From Prevotellamassilia sp. (GTDB lineage: Bacteria > Bacteroidota > Bacteroidia > Bacteroidales > Bacteroidaceae), in contig JAHAWW010000164.1 of NCBI GenBank assembly GCA_018383375.1, positions 1-6,402 of the forward strand: DNA of 6,402 nucleotides. The letters run 5' to 3'. The translations under genes and the position numbers were made by a program. Of the stretch, positions 1-6,267 are shown in pieces; position 1 is the first letter of the stretch; every line of letters starts with the position of its first letter. Under the pieces are notes generated by a model. The model saw nothing but the letters and a program-made list of their open reading frames with translations, did not search any database and was not told where the DNA came from.

Positions 1-411
1 TATTTGCAGAGCCACGGCATCAAACCCTCAGTGCAGCGACTGGCTGTGATGGGCTATCTGATGGCACACCACACACACCCCAGCGTGGAAGAAATCCACT
101 CGGCGCTGGTGGCCACACTGCCCACGCTGTCCAAGGCTACCGTTTATAATACGCTGAGTCTCCTTGTCGCAAAGGGTGCCGTCAGCAAACTGACCATTGA
201 CGAGCGCGGTGCTTGTTATGACGCCGTGCTTGGGCCGCACGCCCATTTCCTCTGTCGCTATTGTCAGCGCATCTATGACGTGCCACTCGCCCACAATCCC
301 CGCCAAGATGTCGAACTGCAGAGCGGCTTCCTTCTCGATAGCACCGAACTCTATCTCCGCGGCGTCTGTCCGCAATGCAAGAACAAAGCAAAAGTCGTGA
401 GCCTTTCATGA
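1..411 (+). CDS. perR: PerR-like Fur-family metal-dependent peroxide regulator (5' end outside window)
   Basis: This is a Fur-superfamily repressor, probably a cytoplasmic dimer that senses peroxide through a bound metal ion. The frame is open from the first base. The first in-window start is a TTG at base 4, but the reading continues upstream (Tyr-Leu-Gln...), so a few N-terminal residues are probably missing. Numbering from that TTG, the N-terminal winged helix includes SKATVYNTLSLL (43-54). The C-terminal domain has HAHF (79-82) and the structural zinc pairs C84xxC87 and C122xxC125. Residues matching the PerR regulatory metal site are visible: H25 (in THPSVEE), D73, H79, H81 and D92. An Asp five residues after the first CxxC is typical of PerR rather than Fur. 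The gene lies 50 bases upstream of a rubrerythrin, a classic PerR target, which supports the assignment. Fur or Zur remain possible alternatives. Confidence 0.85.
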   Translation, partial: YLQSHGIKPSVQRLAVMGYLMAHHTHPSVEEIHSALVATLPTLSKATVYNTLSLLVAKGAVSKLTIDERGACYDAVLGPHAHFLCRYCQRIYDVPLAHNPRQDVELQSGFLLDSTELYLRGVCPQCKNKAKVVSLS

Positions 412-461
412 CTTCATATAATAAAAAAACGACATTACATCACTATTAAAATTCAAACGCT

Positions 462-1019
462 ATGAAAAAGAAATTTATCTGTACCGTTTGCGGTTACATT
501 CACGAAGGTGACGCAGCTCCCGAAAAGTGCCCCATGTGCGGTGTGCCCGCTTCCAAGTTCAAAGAACTCTCTGAGGAAGGCAGCCTCTCCTTTGTGGCCG
601 AACACGAAATCGGCGTAGCCAAAGGTTGCGACGAGGAGATGATTAAAGACCTCAATAATCACTTCATGGGCGAATGCACCGAGGTGGGCATGTATCTGGC
701 CATGAGCCGTCAGGCCGACCGCGAGGGCTATCCCGAAATAGCTGAGGCTTTCAAACGCTATGCTTGGGAAGAAGCCGAACACGCTTCTAAGTTTGCCGAA
801 CTCCTTGGCGACGTGGTTTGGGATACCAAAACCAACCTCGAAAAGCGCATGAACGCCGAAGCAGGTGCTTGCGAAGACAAGACCCGCATTGCCAAGCGTG
901 CCAAAGAGCTCAACCTCGATGCTATCCACGACACCGTACACGAAATGGCACGCGACGAAGCTCGTCACGGCCGTGGCTTCGAAGGCCTCTATAAGCGCTA
1001 CTTCGGCAACAAGAAGTAA
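462..1019 (+). CDS. rbr: Reverse rubrerythrin (N-terminal rubredoxin, C-terminal ferritin-like diiron domain)
   Basis: This is a cytoplasmic non-haem iron protein of 185 residues that reduces hydrogen peroxide to water in anaerobes, with electrons passing through the rubredoxin centre. The rubredoxin iron site is at the N-terminus: C7xxC10 and C23xxC26 (CPMCG). A four-helix ferritin-like domain follows from about residue 55. Candidate diiron ligands are E71 (in GECTE), E104xxH107 (EEAEH), E133 and E166xxH169 (DEARH). Classical rubrerythrin carries rubredoxin at the C-terminus, so this is the reversed domain order known from clostridia and Bacteroidetes. The ATG at 462 sits directly before the rubredoxin motif. 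No Shine-Dalgarno is visible, only an AT-rich leader, as is common in Bacteroidetes. I found no TAnnTTTG promoter in the 50-base gap after perR, so cotranscription with it is likely. A hairpin terminator follows 48 bases after the stop. Confidence 0.93.
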   Translation: MKKKFICTVCGYIHEGDAAPEKCPMCGVPASKFKELSEEGSLSFVAEHEIGVAKGCDEEMIKDLNNHFMGECTEVGMYLAMSRQADREGYPEIAEAFKRYAWEEAEHASKFAELLGDVVWDTKTNLEKRMNAEAGACEDKTRIAKRAKELNLDAIHDTVHEMARDEARHGRGFEGLYKRYFGNKK

Positions 1020-1067
1020 TACACTCCGTCAGAGTTACCGACGATAAGATTAAAACAATACAAGACC

Positions 1068-1114
1068 GCCGTCCGCTCACTCTGCATTGTCAGAGCAGCG
1101 GGCGGCTTCTTTTT
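1068..1114 (+). terminator. Intrinsic terminator after rubrerythrin, possible attenuator of mntH
   Basis: The outer stem pairs GCCGTCCGCT (1068-1077) with AGCGGGCGGC (1097-1106), with one G-T wobble. The inner stem pairs CTCTG (1080-1084) with CAGAG (1091-1095) around the loop CATTGT. A small internal loop (CA opposite C) separates them. The T-rich tail TTCTTTTT (1107-1114) follows at once, as expected for a plus-strand intrinsic terminator. The tail ends 20 bases before the mntH ATG, leaving little room for a separate promoter. Confidence 0.8.
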
Positions 1115-1134
1115 GGTCAATCTCACGAAACCAG

Positions 1135-2415
1135 ATGAATATAAAGGAAAAGATTGCAGACGTTAAGCGTCATTGGCGCCTTAAGGAAGGTTCGCTGCAA
1201 AGCGGCTTGAACATCTTTAAATATATCGGTCCGGGTTTGCTCGTTACCGTCGGCTTCATCGATCCAGGTAACTGGGCGTCAAACTTTGCGGCCGGTTCGG
1301 AGTTTGGTTATGCCCTATTGTGGGTCGTTACGCTTTCCACGGCCATGCTTATAGTCTTGCAGCACAACGTGGCTCACTTGGGCATCGTCACTGGTCTTTG
1401 TCTCTCAGAGGCGGCCACGCGCTACCTGCCGCGCGGTGCGAGCCGTTTTGTATTAGGCACAGCCATGCTCGCCTCCATATCCACATCGCTGGCCGAGATA
1501 CTTGGCGCAGCCATTGCCTTACAGATGCTTTTTGGTCTGCCGCTCATCGTGGGTGCCGCGTTGGCCACAGCCATTTGCACGGCCCTGCTACTCACCAACT
1601 CTTATACGCGGGTGGAGAAGGGCATTATTGCCTTTGTATCGCTGATAGGTTGTTCGTTCCTCTACGAACTCACCTTGACCGATACCGACTGGGGACAGGC
1701 CGCCGCGGCTGCTTTCACGCCGTCGTTGCCCGAGGGCAGCATTTTGGTGGTGATGAGTGTGTTGGGTGCAGTGATTATGCCACACAATCTTTTTCTACAT
1801 TCAGAAGTCATTCAAAGCCGTGAAATAAGTAAGACCGGTAAGGCCGGCATTGAGCGGGCTTTGAAATATGAGTTTTATGATACGCTTTTGGCCATGACCG
1901 TTGGTTGGGCCATCAACTCGGCTATGATTATCCTTGCGGCCTCTACGTTTCACAATCAGGGGCGTTTGGTCGACTCGCTCCCAGATGCCGGCGAACTGCT
2001 CACGCCGATGTTGGGCAGTGGGGCGGGCATAGTCTTCGCCATTGCACTTTTATTGGCCGGCATTTCCAGCACGGTCACATCCGGAATGGCAGCGGGAAGC
2101 ATTTTCTCCGGCCTTTACGACGAACCTTATGACGTGAAAGACGTTCATTCCCGGGCTGGCATACTCATTTCGTTCATTGGCGCTTTTGTGGTGTTGTGTT
2201 TTGTGGGAGATGCTTTCAAGGGCTTGGTTGTATCCCAAGCCATTCTCAGTTTGCAGTTGCCCTTCACAGTTTTCCTTCAGGTAAGCCTCACGTCTTCTCG
2301 CAAGGTGATGGGCGAATATGTCAACCACCGCTACACCACTTGGTTGCTATATGCTATGGCTGTCTTTGTCACGTCGCTCAATCTCTATCTGCTTTGGGAA
2401 TTAGTCTTTGGGTGA
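1135..2415 (+). CDS. mntH: NRAMP-family Mn(II)/Fe(II) transporter MntH
   Basis: This is a 426-residue inner-membrane, proton-coupled divalent metal importer of the NRAMP family, hydrophobic over nearly its whole length. The TM1 metal-binding motif DPGN is at residues 43-46 (GFIDPGNWASN). The TM6 motif AVIMPHNLFLHS starts at A212, with M215 as the thioether ligand that favours transition metals over magnesium. A TM10-like segment contains SQAILSLQLPF (367-377). The frame is open from a TTG at 1087, but that start lies inside the terminator hairpin. The ATG at 1135 gives the family-typical N-terminus and length, so I chose it. Its position after a PerR-like gene and a peroxidase fits manganese import during peroxide stress; this link is inferred. 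No clear Shine-Dalgarno or own promoter is visible. The 3' end overlaps the converging pseudouridine synthase gene by 15 bases. Confidence 0.94.
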   Translation: MNIKEKIADVKRHWRLKEGSLQSGLNIFKYIGPGLLVTVGFIDPGNWASNFAAGSEFGYALLWVVTLSTAMLIVLQHNVAHLGIVTGLCLSEAATRYLPRGASRFVLGTAMLASISTSLAEILGAAIALQMLFGLPLIVGAALATAICTALLLTNSYTRVEKGIIAFVSLIGCSFLYELTLTDTDWGQAAAAAFTPSLPEGSILVVMSVLGAVIMPHNLFLHSEVIQSREISKTGKAGIERALKYEFYDTLLAMTVGWAINSAMIILAASTFHNQGRLVDSLPDAGELLTPMLGSGAGIVFAIALLLAGISSTVTSGMAAGSIFSGLYDEPYDVKDVHSRAGILISFIGAFVVLCFVGDAFKGLVVSQAILSLQLPFTVFLQVSLTSSRKVMGEYVNHRYTTWLLYAMAVFVTSLNLYLLWELVFG

Positions 2416-3108
2416 AGTATTCTCCCCACCGCTTAGCTTTTCCCACAGGCCATCTTTGGGGTAGGGTGCGATGATGTCTATGGGTTTGTGGCTTACGGGG
2501 TGTTCGAAGGCAATACGTCGGGCGTGCAGGCTGATGCTGCCGTCGGGATTGCTGCGTCGGGCACCATATTTCAAGTCGCCTTTCACCACCATGCCGGCGG
2601 CGGCCAGTTGGCAACGGATTTGGTGATGTCGTCCCGTGTGTAGCCTCACCTCAACGAGGGCATAACGTTCGCCTTTGGCCAGCAGTCGCCAGTCGAGTCG
2701 AGCCAGTTTGCTTCCTTTCACCTCTTTGTTGTGGGCATAGCTTTTATTTTGTTTTTCGTTGCGGGTGAGCCAATTTTCGAGGCTGTGCCATGTTTCGGCG
2801 TCGGCCGGCCAGTGTGCCGGCGGGGTCACTATGGCGTGGTAAGTTTTTTGCACGCCACCGGTGCGGAACAGTTCGCTCATGCGGGCCAGTCCTTTGCCTG
2901 TTCGGGCAAAGGTCACTACGCCTGTCACCGGTCGGTCCAGTCGGTGGACGACTCCGAGAAAGACGTCGCCGGGTTTGGCATATTTCTCTTTGATGTAGGC
3001 TTTGACGGTCTCGCCCATAGGCTTGTCGCCGGTTTTGTCGCCTTGTACGATTTCGCCCGAGGCCTTGTTGACAATGATGATATGATTATCTTCGTAGAGC
3101 ACTTCCAT
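2401..3108 (-). CDS. RluA-family RNA pseudouridine synthase
   Basis: This enzyme of 235 residues isomerises specific uridines in rRNA or tRNA to pseudouridine. The catalytic motif HRLDRPVTG is at 55-63, with D58 the conserved nucleophilic aspartate. Other family blocks are LHTGRHHQIR (157-166), GDLKYGA (177-183) and LHARRIAFEHP (194-204). There is no N-terminal S4 RNA-binding domain, so it resembles the short RluA/TruC type rather than RluC or RluD. The target base cannot be predicted. The frame extends to a TTG at 3150, which would overlap the upstream ligase gene by 20 bases. The ATG at 3108 begins MEVLYEDNHIIIVNK, the normal N-terminus of this family, and leaves a 22-base gap, so I chose it. 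It is the last gene of the minus-strand operon. No terminator is visible after it, and its end overlaps mntH on the other strand. Confidence 0.92.
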   Translation of the reverse strand: MEVLYEDNHIIIVNKASGEIVQGDKTGDKPMGETVKAYIKEKYAKPGDVFLGVVHRLDRPVTGVVTFARTGKGLARMSELFRTGGVQKTYHAIVTPPAHWPADAETWHSLENWLTRNEKQNKSYAHNKEVKGSKLARLDWRLLAKGERYALVEVRLHTGRHHQIRCQLAAAGMVVKGDLKYGARRSNPDGSISLHARRIAFEHPVSHKPIDIIAPYPKDGLWEKLSGGENTSPKD

Positions 3109-3130
3109 GATTGAGTGAGAGCTAAGCGGT

Positions 3131-4423
3131 TTATTTTTTTCTGAGGTCAATGAATTTCACCGGTTTGCGTGCTGTGCCGGGAAAGTTAGCTTGTCTCACC
3201 TCCTCGGCCGAGGCCAGTTCGATTTGGGGTGCCACTCTGATGCGTGCGCGAAAACGGTCTTTGAGGTCTTTGACCACGTCAAAATCGGGGTTGCCTTTGC
3301 ATGCCACTTTGACGCTTACTTCATCGGTGCCGGCATCGCCGGTCGAGGCGGTGACCACATAGGCTGCCACATAGGGTGTGCCTTCGAGCACATCGTTGAT
3401 GGCCGGCGGATAGAGCGTGGTGCCTTTGAGTTTAATCATATTGTGTTTGCGTCCGATGATGGGTGTGAGCCGATAAGCGTGGCGGCCGCAGGGGCATGGT
3501 TCGGTGATTTTGGCGGCCACGTCTCCCGTGCGGAAACGCAATAGGGGCATAGCCTCGACGCCCAGTGTGGTCACTACGATTTCGCCCGTCTCACCGTCGG
3601 GTACGGGCAGACCGTCTTCGCCGATGATTTCTACGATGATGAGTTCCGGATGTACGTGGCCGCCCAGTCCGTGAGGACATTCAGAGAAGGTGGCTCCCAT
3701 TTCGGTCGACGAGTAAGTGGCAAAGAGTTCTACGTCCCAGCGTTCACGGATGCGTCGTCCCAGCAGATTGAGTGAGAAGTCTTGTTCGCGCAAGCCTTCG
3801 CCTATGCCGATGATGCGTTTCACGCTGCTGGCACGGTAGTCAATGCCGTGAGCTTCGGCGTAGTCCAGGAGATGGAGTATGAAAGAAGGCACACACATCA
3901 GTGTGTCTGGTTTGAGGCGGCGTATGGTGTCCCATTGCAGTTCCGGTATGCCGTTCCCAACGCGTATGATGCTGGCGCCGAGTTCGCGTATGCCAAGGAA
4001 ATACGCCAGTCCTGCCATGAAGCGTTTGTCCATCGTTGTCATCAACTGCATGATATTGCCGGGTCGGAGTCCGGCGCAGGCAAACGATTTTTTCTCGTTA
4101 TAGGCCAGTCGTTGCAAGTCTTTTTCTGTGCATCCGAAGGTGACGGGATCGCCCAGTGTGCCCGAGGTGGTGATGTAGTCGATTATTTTGTCTTTGGGGC
4201 AGCAGCGGAAGTCTTCGTTGAAGAGTTGCAGGTCTTTTTTTTCGGTGAAGGGTATGAGTTCTAGGTCTTCGAGATGGCAAATGCGGTGAGGGTCTATGTC
4301 GTAGGCCTTAAAGAGTCGTTTGTAGTAGGGTGAGTTTTGGGCCAGATAGGCTATGTTTTGGCGTAGCAATTCTTCTTGAAAGGCTTTAATCTCTTCGGCC
4401 GGACGGTATTCGATGTCTTGCAT
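3131..4423 (-). CDS. PaaK-type (phenylacetate-CoA ligase family) AMP-forming acyl/aryl-CoA ligase
   Basis: This is a 430-residue adenylate-forming enzyme of the phenylacetate-CoA ligase family, which activates a carboxylic acid with ATP and normally transfers it to CoA. The phosphate-binding loop is TTSGTLGDP (85-93). The aromatic/Glu motif YSSTE is at 237-241 and RTGD at 298-301. Cysteines at C249 (SECPHG) and C310/C312 (EPCPCGR) may form a structural metal site seen in some relatives. The C-terminal subdomain ends in basic residues (RKPVKFIDLRKK) where the catalytic lysine is expected. Length is normal for PaaK proteins and the ATG start is clear. It follows the FAD oxidoreductase gene by 39 bases, so the two are probably cotranscribed. 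No other phenylacetate-catabolism gene is nearby, so phenylacetate is not assured as substrate. Activation of a fatty or aryl acid for a lipid or polyene product is equally possible. Confidence 0.85.
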   Translation of the reverse strand: MQDIEYRPAEEIKAFQEELLRQNIAYLAQNSPYYKRLFKAYDIDPHRICHLEDLELIPFTEKKDLQLFNEDFRCCPKDKIIDYITTSGTLGDPVTFGCTEKDLQRLAYNEKKSFACAGLRPGNIMQLMTTMDKRFMAGLAYFLGIRELGASIIRVGNGIPELQWDTIRRLKPDTLMCVPSFILHLLDYAEAHGIDYRASSVKRIIGIGEGLREQDFSLNLLGRRIRERWDVELFATYSSTEMGATFSECPHGLGGHVHPELIIVEIIGEDGLPVPDGETGEIVVTTLGVEAMPLLRFRTGDVAAKITEPCPCGRHAYRLTPIIGRKHNMIKLKGTTLYPPAINDVLEGTPYVAAYVVTASTGDAGTDEVSVKVACKGNPDFDVVKDLKDRFRARIRVAPQIELASAEEVRQANFPGTARKPVKFIDLRKK

Positions 4424-4462
4424 GTTGATTGGGTTCTGGTTTGGGTTTTGTGGGCAACAAGT

Positions 4463-5965
4463 TCAGTCGTCTGTGGCCTCACGTATTTTTCTGACGATGT
4501 GATTGCGGCCGGTGAGGGCTTCGGCTGTGACGATGGCAGTGAGGGGCACGCCACAGATGCCGTGCAGGTTGATATTCTGTCCGGTGAGTAGCAGGTTGTC
4601 GACTTTGGTGCGTACGGGCAGATATGAGAGGGCGGGCTGGTGGCAGTCTTTTGCATAGCCGAAGAGTGCGCCTCGTGGCGTGTGATAGTAGTCGCGAATG
4701 GTGAGTGGCGAGGAGGCGCCGATTTGGGCTATTTGGTCTTTGATGTTGGGATAGAGTCGTGTGAGTTGTTCCACCACGGCCTCGATGCGTTGTGTTTTCC
4801 AGCGTTCATAGTCTTCGCCGCGATGATGCGTCAGTGTGTGGCTCCATTTTTCGGTTTCCTTGAAGTCCATCACGCAGTTCACCACCATTTTTTCGGCCCA
4901 TTGTCCCTGTCCCTTCACCGGTGGGGTGAAATACATAAATCCTTGTGGCCAAAGTGATTGAGGCGTGGTGGCATGTTGCCACATCAAGCCATAGTCGGCC
5001 TGCCAGTAGCAGGTGTGGTCGATATAGGGGAAGGTTTTTGGCTTAAATGTGATGTAGATGGTAAAAGCCGAGTTGGTCAGTGCGATTTGCTCCAGTCGTT
5101 TGCGGTAGGCCGGTGGCCAAGTGCCGGGTGGCAGCATACGGCAGAGTGTGAGCGGATGAATGGCGCCGATATAGGTGTTGGCCGTGAGTCGTTTGCCTCG
5201 GCTGGTGCATACGGCCGTGAGGTGTCGGTCTTCGGCCTCGATTTGGGTCACCTCTTCGCCACTCAATATTTGTCCGCCGTTTTGTTTGACGACGTCGGCC
5301 AACAGATGGGCCAGGTGGGCACTATCATCGACGAAGCGGAAAGGACGGTTGATATAGAGCACGTTGATGAGAGCATGCACATAGGCAGGTGTGTGACCGG
5401 CCACACCGCCATACATGGGGTTCATAAACGCCAGCAAGTCGCGTAAGCGCTCGTCGGCGATATAGGCGGCGATGAGTTCGTCGGCCGCCATGAGAAACTC
5501 GGGCGAGTGTGTGAGGATATAGTCTTCGGTGTCGCGCAGGTGGAAGATGGGCACCTCGTCGGTCAGTCTGTAGAGCGTGTCGACGTAGCGTTTCAGGTTG
5601 TCTGCCTCATGTGGGAAATAGCCGGCGAGAGATTTGACAAAGTTTTCGCGGCCGTATTCTATGTGGTAGGTCACTCCATCGCTGGCGTTGGTGATTTGTG
5701 TGAGGCAGTCGTCGGGCTTGATGTGCAGTTGGTCTCTGATGCCCAGGTAGCGGCAGATGCGGTCGAGGTTGTCGCCGTGGTTAAAGCCGCCGAGGGTGTG
5801 CATTCCGGTGTCGAAGGTCGAGCCGAAGCGGTGGAACGATTGCAGTCCGCCGCCTATGGCTGCGTTTTTCTCCACGATGGTCACGCTTCGTCCCTCTCGT
5901 GCCAGCAGCGCACCGGTGAAGAGTCCACCGAGTCCGCCGCCTATGATGATAACGTCGTTTTGCAT
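4463..5965 (-). CDS. FAD-dependent oxidoreductase of the CrtI/CrtISO/retinol-saturase family
   Basis: This is a 500-residue flavoprotein of the phytoene desaturase, carotenoid isomerase and retinol saturase superfamily. Members desaturate, isomerise or saturate conjugated or allylic double bonds in lipid-like substrates. The N-terminal Rossmann fold has VIIIGGGLGGL (5-15), with E32 (TIVEKN) at the ribose-binding position. A second family block is STFDTGMHTLGG (49-60), similar to the DTGxH segment of retinol-saturase-like proteins. The C-terminal FAD motif runs from LLLTGQNINLHG (458-469) into ICGVPL. Length is full for the family. The ATG at 5965 is the first after a strong Bacteroidetes promoter about 42 bases upstream and places the Rossmann motif normally, though no Shine-Dalgarno is seen. 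It is the first gene of an operon with a PaaK-type ligase and an RluA enzyme. I see no phytoene synthase or other carotenoid gene, so a carotenoid role is unproven. Confidence 0.87.
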   Translation of the reverse strand: MQNDVIIIGGGLGGLFTGALLAREGRSVTIVEKNAAIGGGLQSFHRFGSTFDTGMHTLGGFNHGDNLDRICRYLGIRDQLHIKPDDCLTQITNASDGVTYHIEYGRENFVKSLAGYFPHEADNLKRYVDTLYRLTDEVPIFHLRDTEDYILTHSPEFLMAADELIAAYIADERLRDLLAFMNPMYGGVAGHTPAYVHALINVLYINRPFRFVDDSAHLAHLLADVVKQNGGQILSGEEVTQIEAEDRHLTAVCTSRGKRLTANTYIGAIHPLTLCRMLPPGTWPPAYRKRLEQIALTNSAFTIYITFKPKTFPYIDHTCYWQADYGLMWQHATTPQSLWPQGFMYFTPPVKGQGQWAEKMVVNCVMDFKETEKWSHTLTHHRGEDYERWKTQRIEAVVEQLTRLYPNIKDQIAQIGASSPLTIRDYYHTPRGALFGYAKDCHQPALSYLPVRTKVDNLLLTGQNINLHGICGVPLTAIVTAEALTGRNHIVRKIREATDD

Positions 5966-6006
5966 TTGTGAAGAGTACTTGTGTAGTGCCGTAGCCTATC
6001 TTTTGG

Positions 6007-6037
6007 CAAAGTTAGTGCAAGTGAGAGCAGAGACAAA
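6007..6037 (-). promoter_or_regulatory. Bacteroidetes-type promoter of the oxidoreductase/ligase/RluA operon
   Basis: On the minus strand, TTTG (6037-6034) is followed by 19 bases and then TAACTTTG (6014-6007). This matches the Bacteroidetes primary sigma consensus, TTTG near -33 and TAnnTTTG near -7, in both sequence and spacing. The start point would fall near 6000, giving a leader of about 35 bases before the ATG at 5965. The promoter lies entirely within the first 84-base repeat unit and the base next to it. In the neighbouring repeat junctions the -7 element reads TAACTTTA, one base from consensus. Confidence 0.75.
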
Positions 6038-6063
6038 ATGAAAGACGTTAGTTTTTCATTTTG
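6034..6063. repeat. Inverted repeat inside repeat copy 1
   Basis: CAAAATGAAA (6034-6043) and TTTCATTTTG (6054-6063) are perfect 10-base inverted arms around a 10-base spacer. The left arm contains the minus-strand -33 TTTG, so a protein bound here, or a cruciform, could affect the promoter. In copy 2 (6118-6127 and 6138-6147) one pair is lost and one becomes a wobble, so the symmetry is not preserved there. Confidence 0.6.
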
Positions 6064-6082
6064 GCTATGCCGAGCGCCGCCG

Positions 6083-6097
6083 AACTTATGTAAAGTT
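6083..6097. repeat. Short palindrome at repeat junction 1-2
   Basis: AACTT (6083-6087) and AAGTT (6093-6097) flank ATGTA. The palindrome is formed only where two repeat units join, because the left half comes from the end of one unit and the right half from the start of the next. It overlaps the near-consensus -7 element TAACTTTA on the minus strand. Confidence 0.45.
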
Positions 6098-6166
6098 AGT
6101 GCAAGTGAGAGCAGAGACAAAATAAAAGACGTGAGTTTTTCGTTTTGGCTATGCCGAGCGCCGCCG

Positions 6167-6181
6167 AACTTATGTAAAGTT
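6167..6181. repeat. Short palindrome at repeat junction 2-3
   Basis: This is the same AACTT-ATGTA-AAGTT arrangement as at the first junction, 84 bases away. It again overlaps a TAACTTTA element on the minus strand, but no TTTG lies 19 bases upstream of it, so it is unlikely to be an active promoter. Confidence 0.45.
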
Positions 6182-6235
6182 AGTGCAAGGCCGAGCGCAG
6201 CGTCCAATCACTCCGGTTTTATTCCCCTTCAGTTC

Positions 6236-6267
6236 AAAAAAACGGGTCTTTTGTGACAAGAGCCCCG
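6236..6267 (-). terminator. Intrinsic terminator of the gene entering from the right edge
   Basis: The arms CGGGTCTTTTG (6243-6253) and CAAGAGCCCCG (6257-6267) pair around the loop TGA, with one T-C mismatch and one wobble. Seven A's on the plus strand (6236-6242) become a run of seven U's right after the hairpin in a minus-strand transcript. The hairpin starts six bases past the stop codon of the partial minus-strand frame. This supports that frame as a real gene and separates it from the operon promoter downstream. Confidence 0.85.

Larger units (their letters stand above)
6008..6188. repeat. 84-base tandem repeat, two full copies and a short third
   Basis: Copy 1 is 6008-6091 and copy 2 is 6092-6175. 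They differ at only three positions (6040/6124, 6049/6133 and 6058/6142). A third copy begins at 6176 with the same AAAGTTAGTGCAAG. It then diverges into GCCGAGCGCAGCG, though a loose similarity to the unit (GAGxGCAG) continues to about 6207. The unit contains the minus-strand promoter elements, an inverted repeat and a GC-rich block (GCCGAGCGCCGCCGAAC). The period is a multiple of three, so spurious reading frames run through it on both strands. From memory, similar GTGCAAGxCGAGCGCAG words are scattered between genes in Bacteroidales genomes, but that is recollection only. Confidence 0.9.

Noticed and set aside
412..461. Possible PerR box or separate promoter in the perR-rbr gap (ATAATA...ATTA)
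   Set aside because: The match to known PerR boxes is poor and no TAnnTTTG element is present. AT-richness alone explains it.
453..968. Long minus-strand open frame (171 codons) opposite rubrerythrin
   Set aside because: It is a mirror of a strongly supported gene with clear metal-binding motifs. No domain was recognised in the antisense product.
1087..1134. Upstream TTG start giving mntH 16 extra residues
   Set aside because: The TTG lies in the loop of the terminator hairpin and the extra residues do not resemble NRAMP N-termini. The ATG at 1135 fits the family length.
3109..3150. TTG start extending the pseudouridine synthase by 14 residues
   Set aside because: It would overlap the ligase gene, uses a rare start codon, and the family N-terminus begins at the ATG at 3108.
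4958..5971. Plus-strand open frames of 162 and 154 codons opposite the FAD oxidoreductase
   Set aside because: They are shadows in a GC-rich gene. The minus-strand product has intact FAD-binding motifs at both ends and a matching promoter.
6064..6090. Plus-strand promoter in the repeat (TTTG at 6060-6063)
   Set aside because: The bases 19 positions downstream (AACTTATG) do not match TAnnTTTG.
6008..6188. CRISPR array
   Set aside because: The 84-base units are directly abutting with no unique spacers, and no cas genes are present.
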